This document shows, piece after piece, positions 7,843-15,139 of a DNA stretch of 64,000 bases. Where the stretch lies: the NCBI RefSeq assembly GCF_027568515.1, contig NZ_JANKZF010000001.1, positions 248,001 through 312,000 of the forward strand. Direction: 5' to 3'. The position numbers and the translations under genes are program-made. A model generated the notes under the pieces. The model had not been told where the DNA came from, did not search any database, and saw only the letters and a program-made list of their open reading frames with translations. Source of the DNA: Arthrobacter sp. HY1533 (GTDB lineage Bacteria; Actinomycetota; Actinomycetes; Actinomycetales; Micrococcaceae). How positions within the stretch are numbered: position 1 is the first letter of the stretch; the number at the start of each line of letters is the position of its first letter.

Positions 7843-9570
7843 CTACGTCTGCGCGGGCAGCACCAGTTCACCTGTCTTGTCAGTGGAGAGGGCAAGCGAG
7901 GAGACATACCGGGGTTCGCCGTCGGGCCCGTCAATGGCTGAGCGGAGCATGTCCGGGCGTTCAAACTCAATCCCGGTCACGTGGCAGAGCAGCTTGTGGT
8001 CGCTGGGGTTGCCGTCGGCGTCAAACATGGGCAGGTCAATTCCGTCGTCCGTGCGGCGCAGGTAGTACTTGCCCTTGGTGGCCACGGCCAGCACGGGCGG
8101 CAGCAGCAAGGCCAGGCCTACGGCGAAGATGGGTGAGTACGGTTGGATGGTGGAGCCAAATGCGCCGAAGAAGACGGCGATGGAAACCCCCGCCGAACCC
8201 AGCATGGACACAAACCCCACGGGGTTGATGGCGTAGAGCATGCCTCGGCGGAACTCGGGCACCTTGGGCGAGATCTTGAGCAGGTACTTGTTGATCACAA
8301 TGTCTGAGGCAACAGTGACAATCCAGGCCATGGCGCAGTTGGCGTAGAAACCCAGAATGGTGTTCAGGAACTCAAACATGTTGGCTTCCATCAGGGCCAG
8401 GGCAATCAGCAGATTGACCATGACAAACACCATTCGGCCGGGATAGCTCTTGGTGACCCGGGTGAAGCTGTTGGTCCATGCCAGCGAGCCCGAGTAGGCA
8501 TTTGTCACGTTGATCTTGAGCTGTGAAATGACCACCAGGACCACTGCCAGGCTCATGGCGAGCCAGGCCGGCATCATCTCCTGGTACACACCCAGGAACT
8601 GGTGCACCGGTTCGTTGGCATGCACCGACGCCGCCGGATCCAGCTTGGCGATCAGGTAGATGGCAATGAACATGCCCACGATCTGCTTGATCGCGCCGAA
8701 GATGACCCAGCCGGGTCCGGCCAGGATCACTGCACGCCACCAGGCACCCTTGTTTGCAGCGGTCTTGGGCGGCATGAAGCGCAAGTAGTCGATCTGCTCG
8801 GCAATCTGGGCCATCAACGACAGGCACACGCCGGCGGCCAGCATGATCGAGGCAATGCTGGTGCCCCCGGCTCCCGACTTGCCGGTGAAGGCAAAGAAGT
8901 CATCAATGCTGCCGGGGTGGGACAGCAGCAAATAGCCCACCGGGACCACCATCAGCAGCAGCCACAGCGGAGTGGTCCAGACCTGAAGCTTGGCCAGGGT
9001 TTTCATGCCGTAGATGACAAACGGAATAATGACAATGGTGGAGACGGCATATCCAATCCATTGCGGGATGCCGAGCCCCAATTGCAGCCCCTGGGCCATG
9101 ATGGAACCCTCAAGCGCAAAGAATATGAAAGTAAACGTTGCAAAGATGACGTTTGTGACGACGGAGCCGTAATATCCGAATCCGGACCCGCGTGTAATCA
9201 AGTCAAGGTCAATGTTGTAGCGGGCTGCATAATATGCCAGCGGAAACCCGGTGGCGAAAATAATCAGCGCGGCAACAATAATGCCAAGAATGGCATTCGT
9301 GGTGCCGTAGGCAATGCCAATATTTGCGCCGATGGAGAAGTCCGCCAGATAGGCGATCCCGCCCAACGCGCTAGTTGCCACCACACCGGCTGTCCATTTG
9401 CGGTAGGAGCGGGGCGCAAACCTGAGGGTGTAGTCTTCCAGGCTCTCCTTGGCGGCGCTGGCCGCGGCGCCGCTGCCGGCAATTGCGGGTCCCTGGCCAA
9501 TTGTTTCCACAGCGGTATCGCCGGGCGCCAATGGCTCAAGAATTTGGGTGCTGTGTGAATCACTGTTCAT
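7843..9570 (-). CDS. NCS1-family nucleobase/vitamin permease
   Basis: 575 residues from ATG 9570. About 12 hydrophobic segments span residues 60-500. The region LRFAPRSYRKWTAGVVATSALGGIA and the N-terminal half resemble purine-cytosine permeases of the nucleobase:cation symporter-1 family, which take up cytosine, allantoin, hydroxymethylpyrimidine and similar compounds; the substrate cannot be read from sequence. Residues after about 505 form a hydrophilic tail of about 70 residues containing LLCHVTGIEFERPDM. I recall a cysteine-rich tail of that general pattern on some related permeases; here only one cysteine remains. It is convergent with bioD and has no visible BioQ-like operator, so a biotin link is not supported. 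Confidence 0.85.
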   Translation of the reverse strand: MNSDSHSTQILEPLAPGDTAVETIGQGPAIAGSGAAASAAKESLEDYTLRFAPRSYRKWTAGVVATSALGGIAYLADFSIGANIGIAYGTTNAILGIIVAALIIFATGFPLAYYAARYNIDLDLITRGSGFGYYGSVVTNVIFATFTFIFFALEGSIMAQGLQLGLGIPQWIGYAVSTIVIIPFVIYGMKTLAKLQVWTTPLWLLLMVVPVGYLLLSHPGSIDDFFAFTGKSGAGGTSIASIMLAAGVCLSLMAQIAEQIDYLRFMPPKTAANKGAWWRAVILAGPGWVIFGAIKQIVGMFIAIYLIAKLDPAASVHANEPVHQFLGVYQEMMPAWLAMSLAVVLVVISQLKINVTNAYSGSLAWTNSFTRVTKSYPGRMVFVMVNLLIALALMEANMFEFLNTILGFYANCAMAWIVTVASDIVINKYLLKISPKVPEFRRGMLYAINPVGFVSMLGSAGVSIAVFFGAFGSTIQPYSPIFAVGLALLLPPVLAVATKGKYYLRRTDDGIDLPMFDADGNPSDHKLLCHVTGIEFERPDMLRSAIDGPDGEPRYVSSLALSTDKTGELVLPAQT

Positions 9571-9735
9571 CCGGCCATCACTTTCGTTGCGGGAAGGTCA
9601 GGTGAAACGTTATCCACACGATGCGACGGACTGGTCACCGTTTTGTTTCCGGTGCGTTAATTGGTTCTTGTTGCTCCCGCTGGCGCCACTCGGGCAATTC
9701 TTTGCATGGTCCTTATGGGGTGCGGAGTCACACTG

Positions 9736-10389
9736 CTACGCCTGAGATTCCCTGCGCATGGTGAGGTGGATGATGCCGCTCTCGGCAACTTCGGTGTTGA
9801 CGTTGTAGCCGGACTCAAGCTCCCGGAGCTCGTCCCAGAGCCGGATGCCCCGGCCCAGCAGGATGGGGTTGATGGCGACGTGAAGCTGGTCAATCAGACC
9901 GGCCTTGAGGAAGTCTCGAACCACCGTGGCGCCACCGCCGATCCGCACATCCTTGCCACCGGCCGCATCCTGGGCCATTTTGAGCACCTCAACCGGACTG
10001 GCGGACAGAAACTCGAAGGTGGTGCCCCCGGCCATTGAAAGCGGCGGCCGTTCCGTGTGCGTGAGGACGAACACCGGCACACGGAAAGGTGGCTCCTCGC
10101 CCCACCAGCCGCGCCAATCCGGGTCGTCCGGGAAGTTGTGGAGACCAAACATCCCGGCGCCCATGATCTCCGCACCAACCTCGGCGAAGTAGGCCTGTGC
10201 GTAGCGGTCGTCCACGCCCTGGGTTCCCTCACCGCTGTCATCGTGGAGCACCCGCTGGCGAAACGTCCGGGTCGCGGTGTAGGGGCCAACCAGGCGCCCC
10301 CAGTCGAGTCCGAACGGATTCTCAGGGGTTTGGTCGGTGGTGGTGGCAAAACCGTCGAGGGAAATGTTCAGGTCGGCGCGGACAGTCAT
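9736..10389 (-). CDS. RibD/dihydrofolate-reductase-like domain protein
   Basis: 217 residues from ATG 10389 (MTVRADLNISLDGFA). The open frame extends upstream but that part is not conserved-looking. The N-terminal strand with the SLDGF pattern, the middle AEIMGAGMFGLHNF and the C-terminal KDVRIGGGATVVRDFLKAGLIDQLHVAINPILLG segments match the RibD C-terminal / DHFR-like fold, which binds NADPH. Stand-alone members are common in actinobacteria and their substrates are mostly unknown. The gene is divergent from the hypothetical gene at 10587. Confidence 0.85.
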   Translation of the reverse strand: MTVRADLNISLDGFATTTDQTPENPFGLDWGRLVGPYTATRTFRQRVLHDDSGEGTQGVDDRYAQAYFAEVGAEIMGAGMFGLHNFPDDPDWRGWWGEEPPFRVPVFVLTHTERPPLSMAGGTTFEFLSASPVEVLKMAQDAAGGKDVRIGGGATVVRDFLKAGLIDQLHVAINPILLGRGIRLWDELRELESGYNVNTEVAESGIIHLTMRRESQA

Positions 10390-10586
10390 CGCTGCTCCTT
10401 CAAGTGTGGTTGCCGGTTTCTCCCACTGTAGTTGGGGACGGCAACCAGTCAAGGGGTGGTGGAGCCGGTGCCCAGGCGTGGCAGCTGGCACCCGGCAGGT
10501 GCGTCGAGCATCACGGCAAATCGTGCACGCAAGCGTGCCGGAGGCTGGGAGAATTGAGGATCAGTTTTAGTCGTTGGAGGATTCCC

Positions 10587-11249
10587 ATGCACGCCCTGGT
10601 CCAAAAGTTCCTTGCCCTCTTTTCCGCCCCTGGCCAGGAAGCAACCGAGCCGCCCGTACACGGCCTCATGCCGGGTGGGATGCCGCTGGCCAGCGCCGCG
10701 TACATGCGTGCCTTTGCACAGCGGCTCGGGCTGGAAATTGACGACCTCTCCGGCGCCGAGCAAGACGAACTGAAAGCCCGCCTGGACCGGTCCATGGACT
10801 TCCGGGAAGAGAATTTCGGCCAGCTCTACCACGAGGTCTACCGCCTCGGCCATGGCTACTCCTTGGCCGATGCCAGCCGTGTCAGCGCCCAGATCAACGA
10901 AATCATTGATGTCCCCACGGCGCGGGCCTACTTCGAATACCGTGAGAATGCGGTGGCTGCCGAGGCCTTGATGGCTGCCGGCGCCCTGTTGGCTGAGGCC
11001 GGCGACGCCGAGGCGGCCGGCCGGCTGTTCAAGCTGGCCGATGACCGCCGTCATCGCAGCTCTGTTCTTGAATTCAATGCAGATGACGTGGCGGCCCCGG
11101 ATGCTGCTGACGACGAGGCGCCGTTGGCAGAGAACGAAGGCCCGGCCACGCACGGGGACTCCGACACGGCGGGTGCCGGCGACATCGAGGACGACGGCTT
11201 GGCCGGGCTCATGGACACTTCGGTGGCGGCCGGGAAGCCCGCCAAGTAG
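10587..11249 (+). CDS. Hypothetical acidic protein
   Basis: 220 residues from ATG 10587, with GGAGG 8 nt upstream. I do not recognise a family. The N-terminal 150 residues look helical and globular (MRAFAQRLGLEIDDLSGAEQ, then YHEVYRLGHGYSLADASRVSAQ and ALMAAGALLAEAGDAEAAGRL, which resembles one TPR-like helical pair). The last 60 residues are low-complexity, rich in Asp, Glu, Ala and Gly, probably disordered. No signal peptide or membrane segment is seen. It stands alone between a divergent reductase and a convergent DUF1801 gene. Confidence 0.75.
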   Translation: MHALVQKFLALFSAPGQEATEPPVHGLMPGGMPLASAAYMRAFAQRLGLEIDDLSGAEQDELKARLDRSMDFREENFGQLYHEVYRLGHGYSLADASRVSAQINEIIDVPTARAYFEYRENAVAAEALMAAGALLAEAGDAEAAGRLFKLADDRRHRSSVLEFNADDVAAPDAADDEAPLAENEGPATHGDSDTAGAGDIEDDGLAGLMDTSVAAGKPAK

Positions 11250-11266
11250 GGCAGCGGCCCGGAAGC

Positions 11267-11761
11267 TCAGCTTTGGCGCTTCTTGCCACCAACACCTGGC
11301 ACGGACGTGACTTGTTTCATCCAGTCCGCAATCTGGCGCTCGTCGATGTCCTGCTCTGATTCAAGCTCCACACCCCGCGTGAGCTTGCCCATGCCCACGG
11401 GTGCCACCGGCGGCACCGGGTCCAGTGCGGTGCCGTTCACAAACATGAGCTTGACGTGGCCGGCAAAGCCGCCGCAACAAAAGCACCACCCGTCGCCGAC
11501 GCCGTAGTACCCCATGCCCCACTTCACGGAACGCTGGAGTCCGGGAAGCGTCTTGGCCGCCAAGGCATCGATTGCTTCGGCAATGCCGCGCTGGGGCTGC
11601 GGCAAGCTGGCGATATAGGCGAACACGGGCTTGTCGCCCACCGCGGCTTTCGCCGGGCTGGCCCGCCCGGTCATGGCTTCGGGCAGTGTGAAGCTGGCAT
11701 CAGCAGGTGCCGCCTTGTCGGCTTGATCCTTGCCGGTCTCCTTGCTGGTCATGGCTAGCAT
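11267..11761 (-). CDS. DUF1801 (YdhG-like) domain protein
   Basis: 164 residues if translation starts at ATG 11761 (AGGGA 4 nt upstream). A second ATG at 11752, 161 residues, is a fair alternative. The core from about residue 50 has FAYIASLPQPQRGIAEAIDAL, LQRSVKWGMGYYG, GWCFCCGGFAGHVKLMFVNG and a C-terminal DERQIADWMKQV, the pattern of small DUF1801 proteins of unknown biochemical role. It has a basic, low-complexity N-terminus. It converges with the gene ending at 11249. Confidence 0.75.
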   Translation of the reverse strand: MLAMTSKETGKDQADKAAPADASFTLPEAMTGRASPAKAAVGDKPVFAYIASLPQPQRGIAEAIDALAAKTLPGLQRSVKWGMGYYGVGDGWCFCCGGFAGHVKLMFVNGTALDPVPPVAPVGMGKLTRGVELESEQDIDERQIADWMKQVTSVPGVGGKKRQS

Positions 11762-11837
11762 TATTCCCTGCGCAGTGCCATAAGTTAACTGGGCCGCCCC
11801 ACCACGCATCAGCATCGACGGGTCAAGCGCTGCCTGG

Positions 11838-12143
11838 CTAGGATTCCGTGGCGTTCTCGAAAGTCTGGACGGCCCGGCCCGCAAGCCTTGGAATGATCTG
11901 GGAAACACCGATGCGCTGGAAGTGTTCGTAGTCGCGGTGGGCGGCAAAGCCCGCCGCATCCCTGTAGCGTTCCAGGATCACGATCTGCGCCGGGTCCTCT
12001 GCGCCCTGGAAAAACTCGTAACCCAAATTTGCTTCCTCGGTGCGTGTTGCCGCGGCCATTTCACCCAGCAATGCCAGCACCGCGTCGATCTCCCCGGACT
12101 GGACTGTGTAGCGGACAACCACCTGAAAAAACGTCTCTGCCAT
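11838..12143 (-). CDS. Antibiotic biosynthesis monooxygenase (ABM) domain protein
   Basis: 101 residues from ATG 12143. FFQVVVRYTVQSGEIDAVLALLGEMAAATRTEEANLGYEFFQ and ILERYRDAAGFAAHRDYEHFQ are the two half-sites of the dimeric ferredoxin-like ABM fold. Members include quinol and heme monooxygenases and many of unknown substrate. It lies about 75 nt upstream of the DUF1801 gene on the same strand and may be cotranscribed. Confidence 0.85.
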   Translation of the reverse strand: MAETFFQVVVRYTVQSGEIDAVLALLGEMAAATRTEEANLGYEFFQGAEDPAQIVILERYRDAAGFAAHRDYEHFQRIGVSQIIPRLAGRAVQTFENATES

Positions 12144-12429
12144 GGCAGCATTCCTTGCTCTTGGGCTCGGCGCATCCACGCCATTTCGACCAAGCGTAAC
12201 CGATGGCAACCGGTTGTGGAACTTGACTGCGGACGGCGTCGGCATAACCAGAATCCCCCGGGAGGACGGCGCGGGCGGATGGCACGGTGCCGGCCCAGCA
12301 AACGCCCAGGCTCCCGCAGGAGCAGCCCGCCACGTTTCTGGGCATTGCCAGCCATCGTTAACTGTTGGACCTGTTTCGGGACTCAAGCGTGGGCTTGAGA
12401 TTGACGGAGACGCTGCCACGCAGCGAAAA

Positions 12430-13479
12430 TTACCTGCCGCCGGCTTCTGCGGCAGAGTCCTGGCGAGCCTTGGAACCGCGGCGCCAGAACCCCTCCAGGG
12501 CCCGTCCTGGCATCGCTGCCACGACAATCGCCGCAAGTGTGAGCAGTGTGCCGTAGACGGTTTGCGGATAGATGACACTCCCGGCCACCGGCAGCAGCCA
12601 GTCCATCAGGAGGGCACCGATCAATTGTCCGGCGATCATGCTCAACCCGGTCAGCAGGACACCGATGCGCCGGATCAGCAGCGCGCTCAGGACCAGGTTG
12701 ATGCAGCCCAGCACGCCGCCCACGTACAGCCACGGATCGTTGGGCAGCGTGGGGAGCCCACCGGTCAGGGCAAGCTTGAGAACCCAGATCAGGGCCAGTG
12801 CCGCACTTCCAACACCATAGTTAATCAGCGTGCCCGGAATGGGCGAGTGGACTTGCGCGGCAATCCTGCCGTTGACGGCGTGCTGAAAGGTCATCAACAC
12901 GCCAGCCAGGCCTGTGAGAGCCAGCGGCACCAACATGGCCACGGCGTCCGGCGAACCGGAGATCCGGGGCGACACCGCCCAGGCCACGGCGCACACTGTG
13001 AGAAGCACCCCAAGCACCCGCAGGGCCGTGATGGCACGTTTTCCCCCGGGCCCCAAGCCGATCCGGTCCACGGCAAGTCCACTGACAGTCTGGCCGGTCA
13101 CCACCGCCACGGTGTAGATGGCGATCCCGACACTTGCCACAAAGCTGGCCTGGGCAAAGATGAAGTAGGCGCCAATCAACCCGGCTGCATGGAAGTACCA
13201 GGGGATGGTCCGCCTGCGCGTATCGGAGAGGAGCTTCACGAAGGCCGTGCGCCCACCGGGGATGAGAACCGTGGCCACCGCCATGACCAGCGCCGCTCCC
13301 CCGAAGCTGAACAGTCCCGCCAATAACGGATCCTGCAATTGATGCCCCAACTCACCATTGATCCGCGCCTGCAGCGGCAAGGTCAGCCCGGCAGCAACAG
13401 CCAACGGGATGCCCATGGCCAGCACGCGGGCTGCCGAGCTGCGCCGTGGCCGGGCCTCGGTTTTGACGGTCGTGGCCAT
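12430..13479 (-). CDS. DMT-superfamily (YdcZ/DUF606-like) membrane transporter
   Basis: 349 residues from ATG 13479 (MATTVKTEARP). A TTG seven codons earlier is less likely. About ten transmembrane segments form two similar halves: PLQARINGELGHQLQDPLLAGLFSFG in the first and MTFQHAVNGRIAAQV in the second, the repeated signature of the YdcZ family, which usually has five segments and here is a tandem fusion. Such proteins are thought to be small-molecule exporters; the substrate is unknown. Nothing obvious is coupled to it. Confidence 0.85.
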   Translation of the reverse strand: MATTVKTEARPRRSSAARVLAMGIPLAVAAGLTLPLQARINGELGHQLQDPLLAGLFSFGGAALVMAVATVLIPGGRTAFVKLLSDTRRRTIPWYFHAAGLIGAYFIFAQASFVASVGIAIYTVAVVTGQTVSGLAVDRIGLGPGGKRAITALRVLGVLLTVCAVAWAVSPRISGSPDAVAMLVPLALTGLAGVLMTFQHAVNGRIAAQVHSPIPGTLINYGVGSAALALIWVLKLALTGGLPTLPNDPWLYVGGVLGCINLVLSALLIRRIGVLLTGLSMIAGQLIGALLMDWLLPVAGSVIYPQTVYGTLLTLAAIVVAAMPGRALEGFWRRGSKARQDSAAEAGGR

Positions 13480-13680
13480 CCTAGAAGTCCACCCGGCCAA
13501 TGACGCATGCGACGCACGGACAGACGGCTTGCTGCAGGGTCAATTGCCACTCCAATTGGCTAGTCCACGAAATTGCTTACCTGTGCCACCCTACGCGGAT
13601 GACGTCGGGCCACCAACCGGTTGCCGCGAAAGGCTGAAACAATCGCAAGCGGCCGGGCACCTGGTCCCGGATGCGCCACG

Positions 13681-14073
13681 ATGAACCGTCCGCTGGCCAG
13701 TGCCACGGTGAAACTGGGATTTGCCAAGGAAACCAATGAGTATGCACTGCGCCTGCACGAACATGGCACTGGTCTTGACGTCCACAGGGTTGCCAGAAGT
13801 GGCGTGCACCCGCAGGCCTTTTGCGCAGCTGGGCAGGGAGACTTCCGCGGCTTCATGGATGAATTCAAGAACTTGGGCCAGTTGGCCGGGTTGGGCGGGG
13901 GCGAGCTGGAATTCGCCTTCATCGTTTCCGCAGCCCAGGCCGCCGCCAACTGGCATGCCGGGCTTCAGTCGGGCCCGACGGCCGAACAACGCCATCAACT
14001 GTGCCGCGGGCATGACGATGGCCCCACCAGTTTATTGGGGGACAACTGGTGGGGCCATCTCGATCGAGACTAG
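13681..14073 (+). CDS. Doubtful hypothetical protein
   Basis: 130 residues from ATG 13681 in the frame with the best protein-like composition (KLGFAKETNEYALRLHEHG, GDFRGFMDEFKNLGQLAG). There is no good ribosome site and no family match I can make. Two overlapping frames on the other strand are also open, so the coding strand is uncertain. The 3' end runs through a strong 16-bp hairpin (14017-14059), which is unusual inside a gene. Confidence 0.3.
   Translation: MNRPLASATVKLGFAKETNEYALRLHEHGTGLDVHRVARSGVHPQAFCAAGQGDFRGFMDEFKNLGQLAGLGGGELEFAFIVSAAQAAANWHAGLQSGPTAEQRHQLCRGHDDGPTSLLGDNWWGHLDRD
14017..14059. terminator. Strong hairpin, possible bidirectional terminator
   Basis: GATGGCCCCACCAGTT at 14017-14032 is perfectly complementary to 14044-14059, leaving an 11-nt loop. 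It lies between a doubtful rightward gene and the leftward TetR gene ending at 14117. There is no T-run, so termination would have to be factor-assisted; a mobile-element end is another possibility. Confidence 0.5.
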
Positions 14074-14116
14074 AGGCACGGACTCCCTGCGGTCAAATCG
14101 CCTCACGCCCAGAGCC

Positions 14117-14701
14117 TTAGGCGGGAGGGGCGATGGCCTTCATCATGAACGCCCACATTTCATCAATCCGTTGCATGATGTCCGCCCGTGAGACCAACAC
14201 ATTCGACACCAATTGCACTCCGGTAAACGACGCAACCAGGAATCGCGCAAACGCGGCAGGATCAACGTCGGCCACCACAGATCCCTCGATCTGGGCCTGG
14301 CGCAGAAGCGCCTCCATGGTGGTAATCCAGTCCACGTAGGGCGCTGCCACGTCGCCGTCAAAGGCCGACGCTTCAAAAGTCAGCCGGATGCCCGCCCTCA
14401 CAACGGAATCATCCAGCAGCTGGCGCCCAAAAAGCCTGCACATCCCGATGATCATTTCCAGCGCTGGTTCGCCGGCGCCAGCAAGTTCCTCCGCCAAGAT
14501 GCGGACCCGCAAGTGCTGCTCCGCGATGACGGCCAGGGCGAGTTCCTCTTTGGACAGGAAGTGAAAGTAGAGCGCTCCCCTGGTCACTTTCGCCCGGGCT
14601 GTGATGTCGCTCAGGCTTGCATTCCCGTAGCCCTTTTCGTCGAAGACCAGCGCCGCACCTTCAATAATGGCTCGTCGCGTCTCTTTGGCTCGTTGCTGCA
14701 T
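14117..14701 (-). CDS. TetR regulator of the gamma-butyrolactone-receptor type
   Basis: 194 residues from ATG 14701 (MQQRAKETRRAIIEGAALVF). The HTH region EKGYGNASLSDITARAKVTRGALYFHF matches ScbR/ArpA-type autoregulator receptors more closely than ordinary TetR repressors. The C-terminal half has GMCRLFGRQLLDDSVVRAGIRLT and a Trp-containing pocket region typical of that group. Such proteins release DNA on binding a diffusible lactone or related signal. No AfsA-type synthase gene is in the window, so a different ligand is possible. A palindrome at 14829-14856 is a likely operator in its own promoter region. Confidence 0.75.
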   Translation of the reverse strand: MQQRAKETRRAIIEGAALVFDEKGYGNASLSDITARAKVTRGALYFHFLSKEELALAVIAEQHLRVRILAEELAGAGEPALEMIIGMCRLFGRQLLDDSVVRAGIRLTFEASAFDGDVAAPYVDWITTMEALLRQAQIEGSVVADVDPAAFARFLVASFTGVQLVSNVLVSRADIMQRIDEMWAFMMKAIAPPA

Positions 14702-14828
14702 GATGGCGGGGACCTTCTCTGGGTGGCAATACGGGGTTCGTAGAAGCATGTTTCCAGCGCCGGCCTCACCGCAACCCTCTGGATTTCAACGCTACCACCG
14801 CGCCCGGCGGCGCCAAGGCGGTGCGATC

Positions 14829-14856
14829 AACAAACAATCAGGTCAATCAGTTTGTT
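14829..14856. promoter_or_regulatory. Candidate operator of the receptor-like TetR
   Basis: AACAAAC at 14829-14835 and GTTTGTT at 14850-14856 form perfect 7-bp arms, with a further partly symmetric 14-bp centre, 28 bp in total. This size and the AAAC/GTTT arms resemble autoregulatory elements bound by ScbR-type receptors. It is 128 nt upstream of the TetR gene. Confidence 0.55.
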
Positions 14857-14859
14857 TTA

Positions 14860-15139
14860 GCCACGACACGGCTCTAGAATCGCCTCAGGGACGATGCGCG
14901 ATCGGATGAAGCGTCGTTTGCGATCCGTTTGGGGGAAGTGGGGGCGGCCCCGAGCCCCCCCCAACGCCGCCGATAACACCCCACAAACACCCACCGTGGT
15001 TTTTTAGTTTTTTTTGCTTTGTGTTGGGGGGAGGGGCGGTCCACCCCCCCCCCCCACTTCGGCGGACTTTCACCCCAAACATGACCCAAGCCCGGGGCAG
15101 AAGCGGCGATTTCTGGCCTGCCAGCCTGTTCACTGCTGG
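14860..15139. other. Gene-free stretch with homopolymer-rich, low-quality-looking sequence
   Basis: No gene is supported. From about 14930 to 15060 the sequence consists of G-, C- and T-runs (for example a 13-14-base C-run near 15044-15057 and an 8-base T-run near 15010). GAAGTGGGGG near 14935 and CCCCCACTTC near 15053 are inverted copies. The composition is unlike the rest of the window and resembles degraded read ends joined across a hairpin. Confidence 0.5.

Noticed and set aside
8602-9558. A 318-codon open frame antisense to the NCS1 permease
   Set aside because: Composition is rich in Gly, Asn, Gln and His with no hydrophobic core; the permease on the other strand is complete.
9600-9620. 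GTGAAACGTTATC before the NCS1 permease as a second BioQ site
   Set aside because: It lacks the TGAAC-N3-GTT spacing and is only partly symmetric.
9571-9660. Possible TPP or purine riboswitch before the NCS1 permease
   Set aside because: No TPP core such as CTGAGA with ACCTGA, and no purine aptamer pattern, was found in the short leader.
12142-13326. A 394-codon rightward frame over the DMT transporter
   Set aside because: Low-complexity, Gln/His/Gly-rich translation and exact overlap with a ten-segment membrane protein on the other strand.
13560-14013. Leftward frames overlapping the doubtful gene at 13681
   Set aside because: Neither gives a protein-like sequence better than the rightward frame; no ribosome sites or recognised motifs.
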